In this document: positions 9,092-17,792 of the stretch, one piece after another
How positions within the stretch are numbered: the stretch's first letter is position 1
Layout of the letters: each line of letters begins with the position of its first letter
Translations under genes and position numbers: made by a program
Source: Rhizobium sp. L43
GTDB taxonomy: Bacteria; Pseudomonadota; Alphaproteobacteria; Rhizobiales; Rhizobiaceae
Direction of reading: 5' to 3'
DNA: 64,000 nt
NCBI RefSeq assembly: GCF_002531725.1
Contig: NZ_NWSQ01000032.1
Span: 1-64,000, forward strand
Notes under the pieces: generated by a model
The model's input: the letters and a program-made list of their open reading frames with translations, nothing else
Told to the model about the DNA's origin: nothing
Databases searched by the model: none

Positions 9092-10618
9092 TCAATGAAC
9101 AGCGGCGCGCGGATCGTGCGCGGAGTTCGAACCGAGTGCGGTTCCCAGGATGGTTTCCTCTGTGGCATCAAGCGCGGGCATCTGTCCGACGATCTTTTTG
9201 TCGTGAACGACCAGGATGTTGTCACAGAGCCCGATCAGTTCGGGGTGCTCGCGTGACGAGACGATCACTGCACCGCCACGATCGGCAAAATCGCGAAGGA
9301 GCTTATAGATTTCCGCTTTAGCGCCGACATCGACGCCACGTGTCGGCTCCTCGATGACAAGGATATCAACCCCCGAAAGCAGCCAGCGGCCAAGAAGGAC
9401 CTTTTGCTGGTTTCCGCCCGAAAGTTTGCCGACGGGCGAGGCTGGGTCGGCAGCCGCAACACGGAGCGACTTTATGACATCGTGAACCCTGGAGATGGAA
9501 CGCCATGCAACGCTCGCCATGTTCCGGTTCAACTGCTTGCCAAGTGCGATGTTATCGTAGATCGGAAGCCGAAGAAATAAGCCTTCCTGCTTGCGGTCTT
9601 CAGGAATGAAACCAATGCCGGCTGAGATCGCACTCGAAAAGCCGGAGGATACGTTCACACCGATCATGCTATCGTCGCGGCGACGCCGGACGGTCACAAC
9701 TGCGGCGGTTTCGACCCCGACGACCGCACGCATGATTTCGCGCTGCCCCTGGCCTTCCAGCCCGGCCAGTCCGATGATCTCGCCCGTGCGTACGGAAAAA
9801 CCGACTGGCGGGCCATGGTCATTGAGACGAAGCCCTGCCACGTCGAGCATCGGCGACCCAATGGTCTGCGCCCTCGGCGGAAAGAAATTCTGAAGCTCGC
9901 GTCCAACCATGTTTGCCACAAGCGTTTGGAGATTGAAGTCTTCTGCCCTGGCTGTCTTTACCCAAGCCCCATCCTTCATGACGGTGATGGTGTCGCACAG
10001 TTCGAACACCTCGTTCATCCGATGCGAGATGTAGACGACAGCCTTCCCTTGCGCCTTCAGATCGCGGATGACCTTGAAGAGATGAGCGACGTCCGTCGAG
10101 TTTAGTGCCGCGGTCGGTTCATCGAAAATGAAGACATCGGCATTGGATGTCAGACCTTTGGCGATTTCCACTGCCTGCTGCTGGGCAACCGTCAGCGTTT
10201 CCACAATCGCCGTGGCGTCCAGTTGAGGGAAAACGTCGACAAGCAGCTTGCGGGATCGCTCGACGACCTCGGCGGTGTCTATCGACCCGTCGGCACGCCG
10301 CGGTTCGTGTCCAAGAAACATGTTTTCGGCGACCGTGAGATTGGGGATGAGGGTGAACTCCTGAAACACTGTCGACACCCCGGCGAGACGCGCTTCCTTG
10401 GGGGAACGGAAGGTCACCTCTTCTCCTCGCAGACGGATGCGTCCAGCGGTCTGTTGATAGACGCCGGCCAGAATTCGCATCAGCGTGGATTTTCCCGCCC
10501 CGTTCTCGCCCATCAATGCGTGGACGGAGCCGCGTTCAAGCGAAAATTGAACATTCGACAGGACTTTGGCCGCACCAAAGGACTTGTTTATGCCGACCAT
10601 CTCGACAAGCATACTCAT
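9092..10618 (-). CDS. RbsA-type dual ATPase of importer 1
   Basis: The 508-residue protein holds two ABC cassettes. The first has Walker A GENGAGKST near residue 40, a signature that departs from consensus (LTVAQQQ) and Walker B VFIFDEP. The second has a degenerate Walker A (GLEGQGQRE), a full LSGGNQQK signature and Walker B VLVIEEP. This asymmetry is normal for RbsA/MglA-type ATPases. I use the ATG at 10618 because GGAAG precedes it by five bases; an ATG at 10630 has no ribosome site. A GC hairpin at 10644-10668 separates it from the binding-protein gene and may lower its expression relative to that protein. Confidence 0.94.
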   Translation of the reverse strand: MSMLVEMVGINKSFGAAKVLSNVQFSLERGSVHALMGENGAGKSTLMRILAGVYQQTAGRIRLRGEEVTFRSPKEARLAGVSTVFQEFTLIPNLTVAENMFLGHEPRRADGSIDTAEVVERSRKLLVDVFPQLDATAIVETLTVAQQQAVEIAKGLTSNADVFIFDEPTAALNSTDVAHLFKVIRDLKAQGKAVVYISHRMNEVFELCDTITVMKDGAWVKTARAEDFNLQTLVANMVGRELQNFFPPRAQTIGSPMLDVAGLRLNDHGPPVGFSVRTGEIIGLAGLEGQGQREIMRAVVGVETAAVVTVRRRRDDSMIGVNVSSGFSSAISAGIGFIPEDRKQEGLFLRLPIYDNIALGKQLNRNMASVAWRSISRVHDVIKSLRVAAADPASPVGKLSGGNQQKVLLGRWLLSGVDILVIEEPTRGVDVGAKAEIYKLLRDFADRGGAVIVSSREHPELIGLCDNILVVHDKKIVGQMPALDATEETILGTALGSNSAHDPRAAVH

Positions 10619-10643
10619 GAACACTTCCATCTGCGAGGGTGAA

Positions 10644-10668
10644 GAGGGCGCGCTTTGTCCGCGCCCTC
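10644..10668 (-). terminator. GC hairpin between binding protein and ATPase (importer 1)
   Basis: GAGGGCGCG (10644-10652) pairs with CGCGCCCTC (10660-10668) across a seven-base loop. No T tract follows on the minus strand, so it more likely stabilises the 3' end of the binding-protein message or attenuates transcription partially than stops it outright. Confidence 0.6.
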
Positions 10669-10674
10669 CATGCG

Positions 10675-11763
10675 TCAGGCCTTGAAGTACTCGAGGAGCT
10701 TCTCATTCGGCATTTCTGTCGGAGCCCAGTAAGCGTCCGTGAGATCGGAGCGGTAAAACTGTGCAAGATTGTCGTCGACGATCGGCTTGGGCCGGTTGGT
10801 CCAGTTGCGCTGGATCGGCTTGCCTTCGAGAAGCGCGAAGGCCGCACGCAGGGCTGCCGTCGAAAGAGCCGGAGGGCAAATGGGCCCAATCGAAGAGAGC
10901 TTTTCGTCATTCCAACGACGCATCCAACCGTTGAGCGCTTCTCCCGTGATCGGTGGAATGGTGGAAGCCCCGGCTTCCTGCAGCGCGTCCAAGACCCCGA
11001 GCGACATGTTCGCGCCGTCAGTCCAGACCCCGGCGACATCCGGATCAGACAGATAGAGGCTTTCGGCTATCTTCTTTGAGTCCTCGTAGGACCAGCTGCC
11101 GTGCTGGGTTGAGGTGATTTGGAGACCGGACTTGCTGAAGACCTCGATCGCCCCGGCGTAACGATCAGCATCGATCGGATGTCCGGCGACGCCACGCAGC
11201 ACCCACACTTTTCCCTTGTTGCCGAGCTTATCGACCAGGAACTGCGCCATCACCCGGCCAAAGTAGAAGTCGTCGCCTTGGACCTGCACCGTGAATTCGT
11301 CGGTGTCGACGCGACCGAGATAGACGACCGTCGGAATGCCGGCAGCCTTCGCCTTCCTGATGCCTTCCACGGCCGAGCCTGTCGTAAGCGGCGCAATGAT
11401 GATTGCATCTACCTTTTGTGCGATCAGATCCTCGATGTCGGCGACCTGTTTTGAGGCGTTGAGGTCGGCGCTTCGGAATTGATAGTCGCCGACACGGGCC
11501 TTGTTCCTGCTGATTTCGTATTCGGCCTCGAATGCGGTTTGATAGGTGTGCGTCGAACCGGCCAGGCCATAGTGGCTGTGACCAATCTTCCAGGGACCTG
11601 ACTTGGCAAACTTACCAGCGTCGACGACGGGGTTTTCCCCTTCGGACGGCCAAGTGTCGGGCAGCAGGGTGATCGTATCCTCTGCCCGCAGGATGCCCGG
11701 TATTCCGAACGCGCCAGCTGCAATCAAGGCACTGCCCGTCTGTAGGAATGTACGTCTTTTCAT
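10675..11763 (-). CDS. Periplasmic sugar-binding protein of importer 1
   Basis: The 362-residue product is a type I periplasmic binding protein (RbsB/Peripla_BP_4 class). It begins MKRRTFLQTGSALIAAG and reaches a cleavage-like GILRAED. The RRTFLQ word resembles a twin-arginine (Tat) signal rather than plain Sec, as in several rhizobial sugar-binding proteins. The mature part has the repeated Rossmann pattern, with DAIIIAPLTTGSAVEGIRKAKAAGIPTV typical of the family's first lobe. The frame stays open to 11946, but AGGAGGAG precedes the ATG at 11763, which also places the signal peptide at the N terminus. The binding site cannot be read by eye, so the ligand is unknown. It heads an operon with an operator-like site about 120 bases upstream. 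Confidence 0.94.
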   Translation of the reverse strand: MKRRTFLQTGSALIAAGAFGIPGILRAEDTITLLPDTWPSEGENPVVDAGKFAKSGPWKIGHSHYGLAGSTHTYQTAFEAEYEISRNKARVGDYQFRSADLNASKQVADIEDLIAQKVDAIIIAPLTTGSAVEGIRKAKAAGIPTVVYLGRVDTDEFTVQVQGDDFYFGRVMAQFLVDKLGNKGKVWVLRGVAGHPIDADRYAGAIEVFSKSGLQITSTQHGSWSYEDSKKIAESLYLSDPDVAGVWTDGANMSLGVLDALQEAGASTIPPITGEALNGWMRRWNDEKLSSIGPICPPALSTAALRAAFALLEGKPIQRNWTNRPKPIVDDNLAQFYRSDLTDAYWAPTEMPNEKLLEYFKA

Positions 11764-11883
11764 CGAAATTCTCCTCCTCTTGCCACCCAACGTGGTCATT
11801 TTGTCTGCGATCTGGAGCGCCGCTATCCTCCAGACATCGCTGAATTCTCCCCACAAACGGCAGATCGCATCATTATGAATAAG

Positions 11884-11896
11884 CAGACAATCTGTC
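11884..11896. promoter_or_regulatory. Operator-like site, GntR-1 regulon
   Basis: CAGACAATCTGTC, followed by A, matches 14 bases of the word TCAGACAATCTGTCA found at the regulator and the other units of the block. It lies about 120 bases before the binding-protein start at 11763, in an AT-rich stretch suitable for a promoter. Confidence 0.6.
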
Positions 11897-12187
11897 AATA
11901 AACTATATTGAATTTCAGCTTTTTGACGTGTCTTCTGTGTTATCATACTGATTTTTTTATTCTTTTATTGCTGCTTGGTTCGATATAGCAATAAGACAAA
12001 GCAGCCGCCCGTCACCTCACCCACGAGCACGCCAACAGGAACCAGAGGAGACCGCGCCTCGCCGGCGAGGTTCATAAAAAGGAAGTTGGGAGCCATAATC
12101 GCTACCATCACCCGGAAAGCGAGGCCGCGAGGCAGGAAATACGGGCACCACCGTCAGCCGGCGCGTTCGATGAATGCCACTTCTGAA

Positions 12188-12202
12188 TCAGTCAATCTGT
12201 CA
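12188..12202. promoter_or_regulatory. Operator-like site, GntR-1 regulon
   Basis: TCAGTCAATCTGTCA differs by one base from TCAGACAATCTGTCA. It lies between the divergent units, about 240 bases before the dehydrogenase at 12430, and may cooperate with the sites at 11884 and 12364. Confidence 0.5.
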
Positions 12203-12363
12203 AGCGAATTCCAGTTTTAAGACAGCCAACAATTCGGACCAAGATCTAGATCGGCCGAATACCCTGAGGAAGCAATTGATATTACATCGATTTTTCTCTT
12301 TACATGTCCGTGTAGCGGGCTGGGATGGCCTCAGCGACCATTTTGGTTCACTGAAGATAATTG

Positions 12364-12375
12364 ACTGATTGTCTG
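12364..12375. promoter_or_regulatory. Operator-like site, GntR-1 regulon
   Basis: ACTGATTGTCTG carries the reverse complement CAGACAATC of the shared word. It sits 55 bases before the dehydrogenase start at 12430, close to where a promoter is expected. Confidence 0.5.
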
Positions 12376-12429
12376 CGAACGCCTACAAGTGTCACCTACC
12401 GGCCGAGCGCGCACTGATGGAGTCATTTT

Positions 12430-13536
12430 ATGAAAGAAGCATACGCTGCAATTTCGCGCGAAAAGGCAAAGCCTCTTGTTCTGGAGTGCATCGGTATCGA
12501 TCAACCTCGCCCCGACGAAATCCTCGTCCGGATCGTGGCGAGCGGTGTCTGCCACACCGACATGGTTGTTCGCGACCAAGGATATGACGTACCGCAGCCC
12601 GTGGTTCTCGGCCATGAAGGCTCCGGCGTCGTGGAAGTGGTCGGGGCCGATGTAAAAGAGCTTTCGCCCGGCGACCACGTGGCTCTAAGCTACGCATATT
12701 GCGGGAAATGCGAGAAGTGCCGGGGAGGCACGCCTTATTATTGTGAAGACTTTTTCGGCAGAAATTTCCGTGGCACCCGGCCGGATGGCAGTTGCCCGCT
12801 ACATGATTCACACGGTACCCAGATCAGCGGGTGCTTCTTCGAGCAGTCTTCTTTCGCCACCTATGCCATCGCCAGCGAGCGCAATGCGGTCAGGGTTTCC
12901 AAAGATGTTCCCCTCGAACTCATGGGACCGCTGGGCTGCGGGCTGCAAACTGGCGCCGGAGCGGTTCTCAACTGCCTCAAGCCCCAACCGGGATCTTCCA
13001 TTGCAGTGTTCGGCGCGGGTGCGGTCGGCATGGCAGCCGTCATGGCGGCGAAGATTGCCGGATGCTCGACCATTATCGTGATCGACCTTAACGATGAACG
13101 TCTCGAACTGGCGATTGAACTGGGTGCAACCCACATCATAAACGCCCGCAATAGGGATAGCGTCAAGGCGATCAGGGAAATCATTCCCGAAGGCGCAGAC
13201 TTCAGTCTCGAATGCACGAGCTCGCCGAAGGTGTTTCGCCAGGCGGTCGATTGCCTCGGCACCCCAGGAACCTGTGGACTGGTCGGATCGTCCGCGCTCG
13301 GAACGGAAGGGATCGTCGATATCGGCAACTTTCTGTTCGGCCGTACGCTCGTCGGTGTGGTCGAAGGCCAGAGCATTCCCTCCAAATTCATACCCGAGCT
13401 CATCGAATACTGGCAGCAGGGACGGTTCCCGTTCGACAAGCTCGTCCAGTTCTACGATCTCAACCAGATCAACGAGGCAATGGCCGATTCCGAGAGCGGC
13501 AAGGTCATCAAGCCAATCCTGCGCATGAAGCACTAA
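12430..13536 (+). CDS. Zinc-dependent alcohol dehydrogenase (aryl-alcohol type), paralogue
   Basis: The 368-residue medium-chain dehydrogenase has catalytic-zinc motifs GVCHTD and GHEGSG and structural-zinc cysteines in CGKCEKCRGGTPYYC. The NAD loop FGAGAVGMAA is followed by VIDLNDER. It is clearly related to the dehydrogenase at 5923-7074: the NAD loop and the flanking PLGCGxxTGAG stretch are shared. A GGAG lies eight bases before the ATG. It is the only plus-strand gene of the block and is divergent from importer 1, with regulon sites in between. The two enzymes may act on different alcohols of the same pathway or as a dehydrogenase/reductase pair (inference). Confidence 0.92.
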   Translation: MKEAYAAISREKAKPLVLECIGIDQPRPDEILVRIVASGVCHTDMVVRDQGYDVPQPVVLGHEGSGVVEVVGADVKELSPGDHVALSYAYCGKCEKCRGGTPYYCEDFFGRNFRGTRPDGSCPLHDSHGTQISGCFFEQSSFATYAIASERNAVRVSKDVPLELMGPLGCGLQTGAGAVLNCLKPQPGSSIAVFGAGAVGMAAVMAAKIAGCSTIIVIDLNDERLELAIELGATHIINARNRDSVKAIREIIPEGADFSLECTSSPKVFRQAVDCLGTPGTCGLVGSSALGTEGIVDIGNFLFGRTLVGVVEGQSIPSKFIPELIEYWQQGRFPFDKLVQFYDLNQINEAMADSESGKVIKPILRMKH

Positions 13537-14275
13537 GCTCTCGTCACGAACATTGTCCAGAAGTCAGCCTCCCAAGGCAACGTCCGGCGGGGCCGTGGTC
13601 GTCACGGTCTCGCCCGGACACTCTGGAACGCAGGTGTGAGGCGCAACCCCGTTTCATCATTGCAACGCGACCAGGTCGCGGTAACGGTAGTGGGCTCTTC
13701 CAGGTCAAAATATTAGTCTGCGACGGCGCAATTTCTCGGCGATCCGTGACCCCCTCATCAAGGCCTTGCGGCAGTTGACGACCGCACGTCATTCAACTGA
13801 TGCTGCCCTTGGGCCATAAGAGCACTCGGGCCGGCAGGCCGAGCGTCCCCCGACACGTGCGCCTTGCGTCGACGTGCCACCAGCAAAATGCCAGACAATC
13901 GGCGATGATCTTGCCAGCGAGTGGCCAGTGGCGCGCTTTCTCCGTCCCGTCGAAAAATACCAACGAAACTTTCGAGATGGGTCATCAGGCGTTGGGCCAA
14001 CGGAAGCCTTAAGCAGACAGACCCACGACAAAGGCGAGTCTCGCCCCTGCCTCTCTCCGCACGTTCCGACGTTCCATTGCCGTTCTGCCCTCGACGTTCG
14101 CCTGGGCAGCGTGATCGGCCGGGTCCTGCTCGCGGTCGGCCGCCTCGTTTTGAAGGCTGTCGGCGCGGTCTTGACCAAGACTCTCCCCGCCTTCTGCAGA
14201 ATGTGTCATCGGGCTTCCGTGACGAGCTCAAACCTTGCTGGTGGCGAGCCTTAAGACCCACCACCAGCCGTTGGA
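13537..14275. other. Gene-free stretch
   Basis: This stretch lies between two convergent genes. Frames of 120-170 codons exist on both strands, but they overlap one another, lack ribosome sites and have low-complexity Arg/Ser/Pro composition. I see nothing supportable except a weak hairpin at 14237-14268. Confidence 0.6.
14237..14268 (-). terminator. Weak hairpin after the dehydrogenase gene
   Basis: GCTGGTGG (14237-14244) pairs with CCACCAGC (14261-14268) across 16 bases. On the minus strand it is followed by AAGGTTTG, a poor T tract. It lies just beyond the stop at 14276 and may end the long operon. Confidence 0.33.
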
Positions 14276-15763
14276 CTATGACTGTATGCCGCCCATGCAG
14301 ACGTATTTCATGGAAAGGAAGTCATCCATGCCGTATTTCGAGCCCTCGCGGCCGAACCCCGACTGCTTGACGCCGCCGAACGGTGCAACCTCCGTGGAGA
14401 TCAGGCCCGTGTTGACGCCGACCATCCCGTACTCCAGGGCCTCCGTAACCTTCCAGACGTTTCGAAGGTCGTTGGCGTAGAAGTAGGCGGCGAGACCGAA
14501 CTCTGTGTCGTTGGCCAGTTCAATGACCTCTTCCGTCGTTTTGAACCTGAAGACAGGAGCGAGCGGCGCAAAGGTCTCCTCTCGTGCGACCTTCATTTCC
14601 TTCGTGGCTTCCGAGAGAAGCGTCGGCTGGACGAAGGTGCCACCACGCTCGTCCCTTGCGCCGCCCACAACGATCTTCGCACCCTTACCGACCGCGTCAT
14701 CGATGTGACTATAGAGCTTCGCCACCGCATCGTCGTTGATCAGCGGACCGATGGTGGCTCCATCCTCGAACCCGTCAAGGACCTTGAGCGCGGAAACCCG
14801 CGCCGCGAGTTTCTCTATGAAGCGGTCGTAGACCCCGCTCTGGACGTAGAGACGGTTGGCGCAAACGCAGGTCTGGCCGGCATTGCGGAACTTGGACAGC
14901 ATCGCTCCTTCCACGGCCTCGTCGAGGTCGGCATCGTCGAAGACGATGAAGGGAGCGTTGCCGCCGAGTTCGAGGCTGAGCTTCATGATCTTTTGTGCGC
15001 CCTGCGCCATCAGGATGCGGCCGACCTCGGTAGACCCTGTGAAGGTCAGCTTCTTGACGACGGGGTTCGAGCAGACTTCTTCACCGAACATCCGGGCGTT
15101 GTCTGTCGGCAGGACGCTGAACAGGCCGCCGGGTATTCCCGCGCGCTCAGCGAGTATGGCAAGAGCAAGGGCCGACAATGGGGTTTCGGCGGCCGGCTTG
15201 AAGATGATGGCGCAGCCGGATGCCAGCGCCGGGGCGATCTTGCGGCAGACCATGGCGGAAGGAAAGTTCCAGGGCGCGATGGCCGCCACCACGCCGACGG
15301 GCTGTTTGATGACTATCAGGCGCTTGTCGGCCTGATGCCCCGGAATGGTGTCGCCGTAAACGCGCTTGGCTTCTTCCCCGAACCATTCAATGTAGGAAGC
15401 GCCGTAGGCGACCTCTCCGCGTGCCTCGGCTAGAGGCTTGCCCATCTCGGACGTCAGGATGATCGCGAGGTCCTCGGTGTTGGCCGTGACGAGGTCGAAG
15501 AACTTCCGCATGACGCCGGCACGTTCCTTGCCCGATCGTGCGGCCCACTTTTTCTGGGCGAGTTTGGCGACGTCGATGGCTTCGCGGACGTCCTGGAGTC
15601 CTGCGCTCGGGAGGCTCGCAATCACGTCCCCGGTCGAGGGATTGTGGACCTGGATCGTCTTGCCGCTCGCGCCCTCTTTTCGCCAGTCGCCTCCTACCAG
15701 CATTTCCTCGCGTACCAGGGAGGGGTCTTTCAGGCGATCCAGTAGAGCGGTGGAGATAGCCAT
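14276..15763 (-). CDS. Succinate-semialdehyde-type NAD(P) aldehyde dehydrogenase
   Basis: The 495-residue enzyme belongs to the aldehyde dehydrogenase superfamily, closest in pattern to GabD. It has the cofactor-lobe words APWNFP and GSTEVG, the general base in LELGGNAPF, and the nucleophile in GQTCVCANR. Such enzymes oxidise short semialdehydes to acids; many GabD homologues in catabolic operons act on other omega-semialdehydes. AAGGA stands seven bases before the ATG at 15763, better than an upstream in-frame start that overlaps the permease stop. It is the last gene of the importer 2 operon and could finish oxidation of the aldehyde made by an alcohol dehydrogenase of the regulon (inference). 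Confidence 0.93.
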   Translation of the reverse strand: MAISTALLDRLKDPSLVREEMLVGGDWRKEGASGKTIQVHNPSTGDVIASLPSAGLQDVREAIDVAKLAQKKWAARSGKERAGVMRKFFDLVTANTEDLAIILTSEMGKPLAEARGEVAYGASYIEWFGEEAKRVYGDTIPGHQADKRLIVIKQPVGVVAAIAPWNFPSAMVCRKIAPALASGCAIIFKPAAETPLSALALAILAERAGIPGGLFSVLPTDNARMFGEEVCSNPVVKKLTFTGSTEVGRILMAQGAQKIMKLSLELGGNAPFIVFDDADLDEAVEGAMLSKFRNAGQTCVCANRLYVQSGVYDRFIEKLAARVSALKVLDGFEDGATIGPLINDDAVAKLYSHIDDAVGKGAKIVVGGARDERGGTFVQPTLLSEATKEMKVAREETFAPLAPVFRFKTTEEVIELANDTEFGLAAYFYANDLRNVWKVTEALEYGMVGVNTGLISTEVAPFGGVKQSGFGREGSKYGMDDFLSMKYVCMGGIQS

Positions 15764-15786
15764 TGGTATTCCTTTCGATGCAACGT

Positions 15787-16806
15787 TCAAATCTGATTAC
15801 GGATGTGTGGTGAGCGGGCGTAGATCGCGACCATGGGGACGATCAGCAGCCCTACGACGGCCTGTTGTGCCGGGAAACTGAGCCCCAGGCCGACGAGAAG
15901 CGAGGTCAGGACAGTAAGGACGAGGACGCCGAGGACCGTCGCTCCATACCCGCCGGCACCGCCTAGAAGAGACGTTCCGCCGATAACGACCGCCGCCACG
16001 GTGGTGAACAGATAGGGATCACCGACCCCGACAAAACCGCCGCCGGAGAAACCGAGGAGCAGCATTCCGGTGAGTGCCGACATCGCCCCGCTGACGCTGT
16101 GAATCACTGTCCAGATCTTGAATTCCGAGATTCCGAGGCGGGCGGCGGCCGTGCGGCTCCCGCCAACAGCATAGAGGCTCCGGCCAAACCAGGTGTTGTG
16201 CATTATCCAGCCCAGAGCGACGGCGATGAAAGCCCATATGACGATAACCGGTGGAAACGGCAGACCGAAGAACCTGCCATTGAACGCCGAAAGGTTGCGA
16301 AGCCATCCGGGGACGGGCGCAAAGACGGTACCGCCGAACTGCGATCCGAGCGAGGTGTAGATCTGGACCGCCCCGACGGCGGCAAAACCAAGACCGAGCG
16401 ACATGATCAGCGCCTGACCCTGCAGCCGGAAGCTGAGGGCGCCGTTGCAAGCCCCGACCAAAATGCCAAGGAGAAGCACGACGATCATGGCGACGGGGGC
16501 GGGAAGACCCGCCACCATGAGGCTTGGAAGCAGGATATTGGCGCCACCGATGATGTATGGGATGGAAAGATCCAGCGCTCCAACGAGCGCGCAGAGCGTC
16601 TGCCCAACAGACGCCAGCCCAAGGAAGGCGGCGAGAAGGAGGATCGATCGCGCGTTCTGCGGCGACACGAAGCCCGGCACGAGCAGGGCTCCAAGAATGA
16701 GCAGACACGCAAGGAGACAGAAGCCGATCGAAATACTCTTGTGCTTGCGCAAAGGGCTGGCGCCACGGGTCGCGCCGATTTCTGTGTTCAAGACAGTGGA
16801 GATCAT
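15787..16806 (-). CDS. RbsC-type ABC sugar permease 2B
   Basis: The 339-residue membrane protein has GALDLSIPYIIGG near residue 85 and the family motif VVIGGTSLLGGAGGYGAT near residue 280, with about nine hydrophobic segments. A GTG at 16821 overlaps the stop of the upstream permease, but AGGAG lies seven bases before the ATG at 16806, so I choose that. It is tightly coupled to permease 2A, giving another heteromeric channel. Confidence 0.92.
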   Translation of the reverse strand: MISTVLNTEIGATRGASPLRKHKSISIGFCLLACLLILGALLVPGFVSPQNARSILLLAAFLGLASVGQTLCALVGALDLSIPYIIGGANILLPSLMVAGLPAPVAMIVVLLLGILVGACNGALSFRLQGQALIMSLGLGFAAVGAVQIYTSLGSQFGGTVFAPVPGWLRNLSAFNGRFFGLPFPPVIVIWAFIAVALGWIMHNTWFGRSLYAVGGSRTAAARLGISEFKIWTVIHSVSGAMSALTGMLLLGFSGGGFVGVGDPYLFTTVAAVVIGGTSLLGGAGGYGATVLGVLVLTVLTSLLVGLGLSFPAQQAVVGLLIVPMVAIYARSPHIRNQI

Positions 16807-16817
16807 TTCCTTACTCC

Positions 16818-17792
16818 TCACGCGACAGTGCGGCGGCTGATGACGAAGACGTTCACGAGAAGTGACCCAACGAGGATCAGGCCAAAGGCCATTTGCGTGA
16901 CGAAGCCGGAAACCGTCCCGAAGTTGAAAGTGGACAGAAGATACGAGATGAGGAACATGTTGATCGCGCCGAGCGTCGAGCCGAGCGCACCGCCGCGGCC
17001 CCCGGAGAGACTAGCTCCGCCAAGGACCAGCGCCGTCACCGCTTGCAGCGTGTAGGTGCTGCCCTGGGTCGGGTCGCCGGATGAGATCAGCGCGGTGTAG
17101 CTCAATGCGGCCAGCCCGGCAAAAACGCCGCCGACCGTATGGGCGATGATGCGCACGACGTCGACCTGCACACCGCTGGTATAGGCCATCCGCTCGTCAG
17201 CGCCTGTCATCCGCAGGTTGCGGTAAAACATCGTGCCCCTCAGGACGCCCCAGATTGCGAAAGCGCCGAGCAGAAGCAACAGGACAGGCGAAAATATGCT
17301 CGTTCCCGCGCCCCAGCTTAGCATCCAGTCTGGAGCGACACCGCCGGGACGCGACATGACCATCAGGTTGACGCCCGACAGAACGAGGAAACCGGAGAGC
17401 GTGACGATGATGGGCGCGACGCGCACATAGATGATCACAAGTGCTTGCACCAGCTGGAACGCTGCTCCCAATCCCACCGCCCAGGCAATGATGGCCAACG
17501 GGTGCGTGATGCCGTTGCCGACCAGCCACGTAATGAGCGTGACGTTGACGAAGCCCATGAGCGGGCCCACGGAAAGGTCCACCGCTCCGCGGCCCGCCAT
17601 GACGATCGGTGTTATCGCGAGCGTGGTCAGGATCAGCGGCGTTGCAACCAGAATGGCTCCGGCCAGACCATTGTTCGTGAACAGACCCTGGCCCCGGAAG
17701 GCGACAGCGCAAAGGAGGACGAGGAAAAGCCCGGCCGGAACGAACAACGAGCGGTCCTGCGTGACTTGACGGAAAGCGGTTACGGACATCAT
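16818..17792 (-). CDS. RbsC-type ABC sugar permease 2A
   Basis: The 324-residue membrane protein has GRGAVDLSVGPLMGFV near residue 70 and LVLGGASLSGGRGGALGS near residue 260, both typical of sugar-family permeases. The ATG at 17792 overlaps the stop of the ATPase gene in the ATGA arrangement, with AAAGGA six bases before it. Together with permease 2B it would make the membrane part of importer 2. Confidence 0.93.
   Translation of the reverse strand: MMSVTAFRQVTQDRSLFVPAGLFLVLLCAVAFRGQGLFTNNGLAGAILVATPLILTTLAITPIVMAGRGAVDLSVGPLMGFVNVTLITWLVGNGITHPLAIIAWAVGLGAAFQLVQALVIIYVRVAPIIVTLSGFLVLSGVNLMVMSRPGGVAPDWMLSWGAGTSIFSPVLLLLLGAFAIWGVLRGTMFYRNLRMTGADERMAYTSGVQVDVVRIIAHTVGGVFAGLAALSYTALISSGDPTQGSTYTLQAVTALVLGGASLSGGRGGALGSTLGAINMFLISYLLSTFNFGTVSGFVTQMAFGLILVGSLLVNVFVISRRTVA

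Larger units (their letters stand above)
11764..12429. other. Divergent control region, importer 1 / alcohol dehydrogenase
   Basis: This gene-free 666-base region separates the minus-strand importer operon from the plus-strand dehydrogenase. It carries three copies of the regulon word (11884-11896, 12188-12202, 12364-12375) and AT-rich stretches near 11890-11975 and 12285-12305 that could hold promoters. I see no RNA gene or credible short protein. Confidence 0.7.

Noticed and set aside
11764-11946. N-terminal extension of binding protein 1
   Set aside because: It would bury the Tat-like signal peptide; AGGAGGAG precedes the ATG at 11763.
13758-14264. Open frames on both strands between the two dehydrogenase genes
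   Set aside because: They overlap each other, have Arg/Ser/Pro-rich composition and lack ribosome sites.
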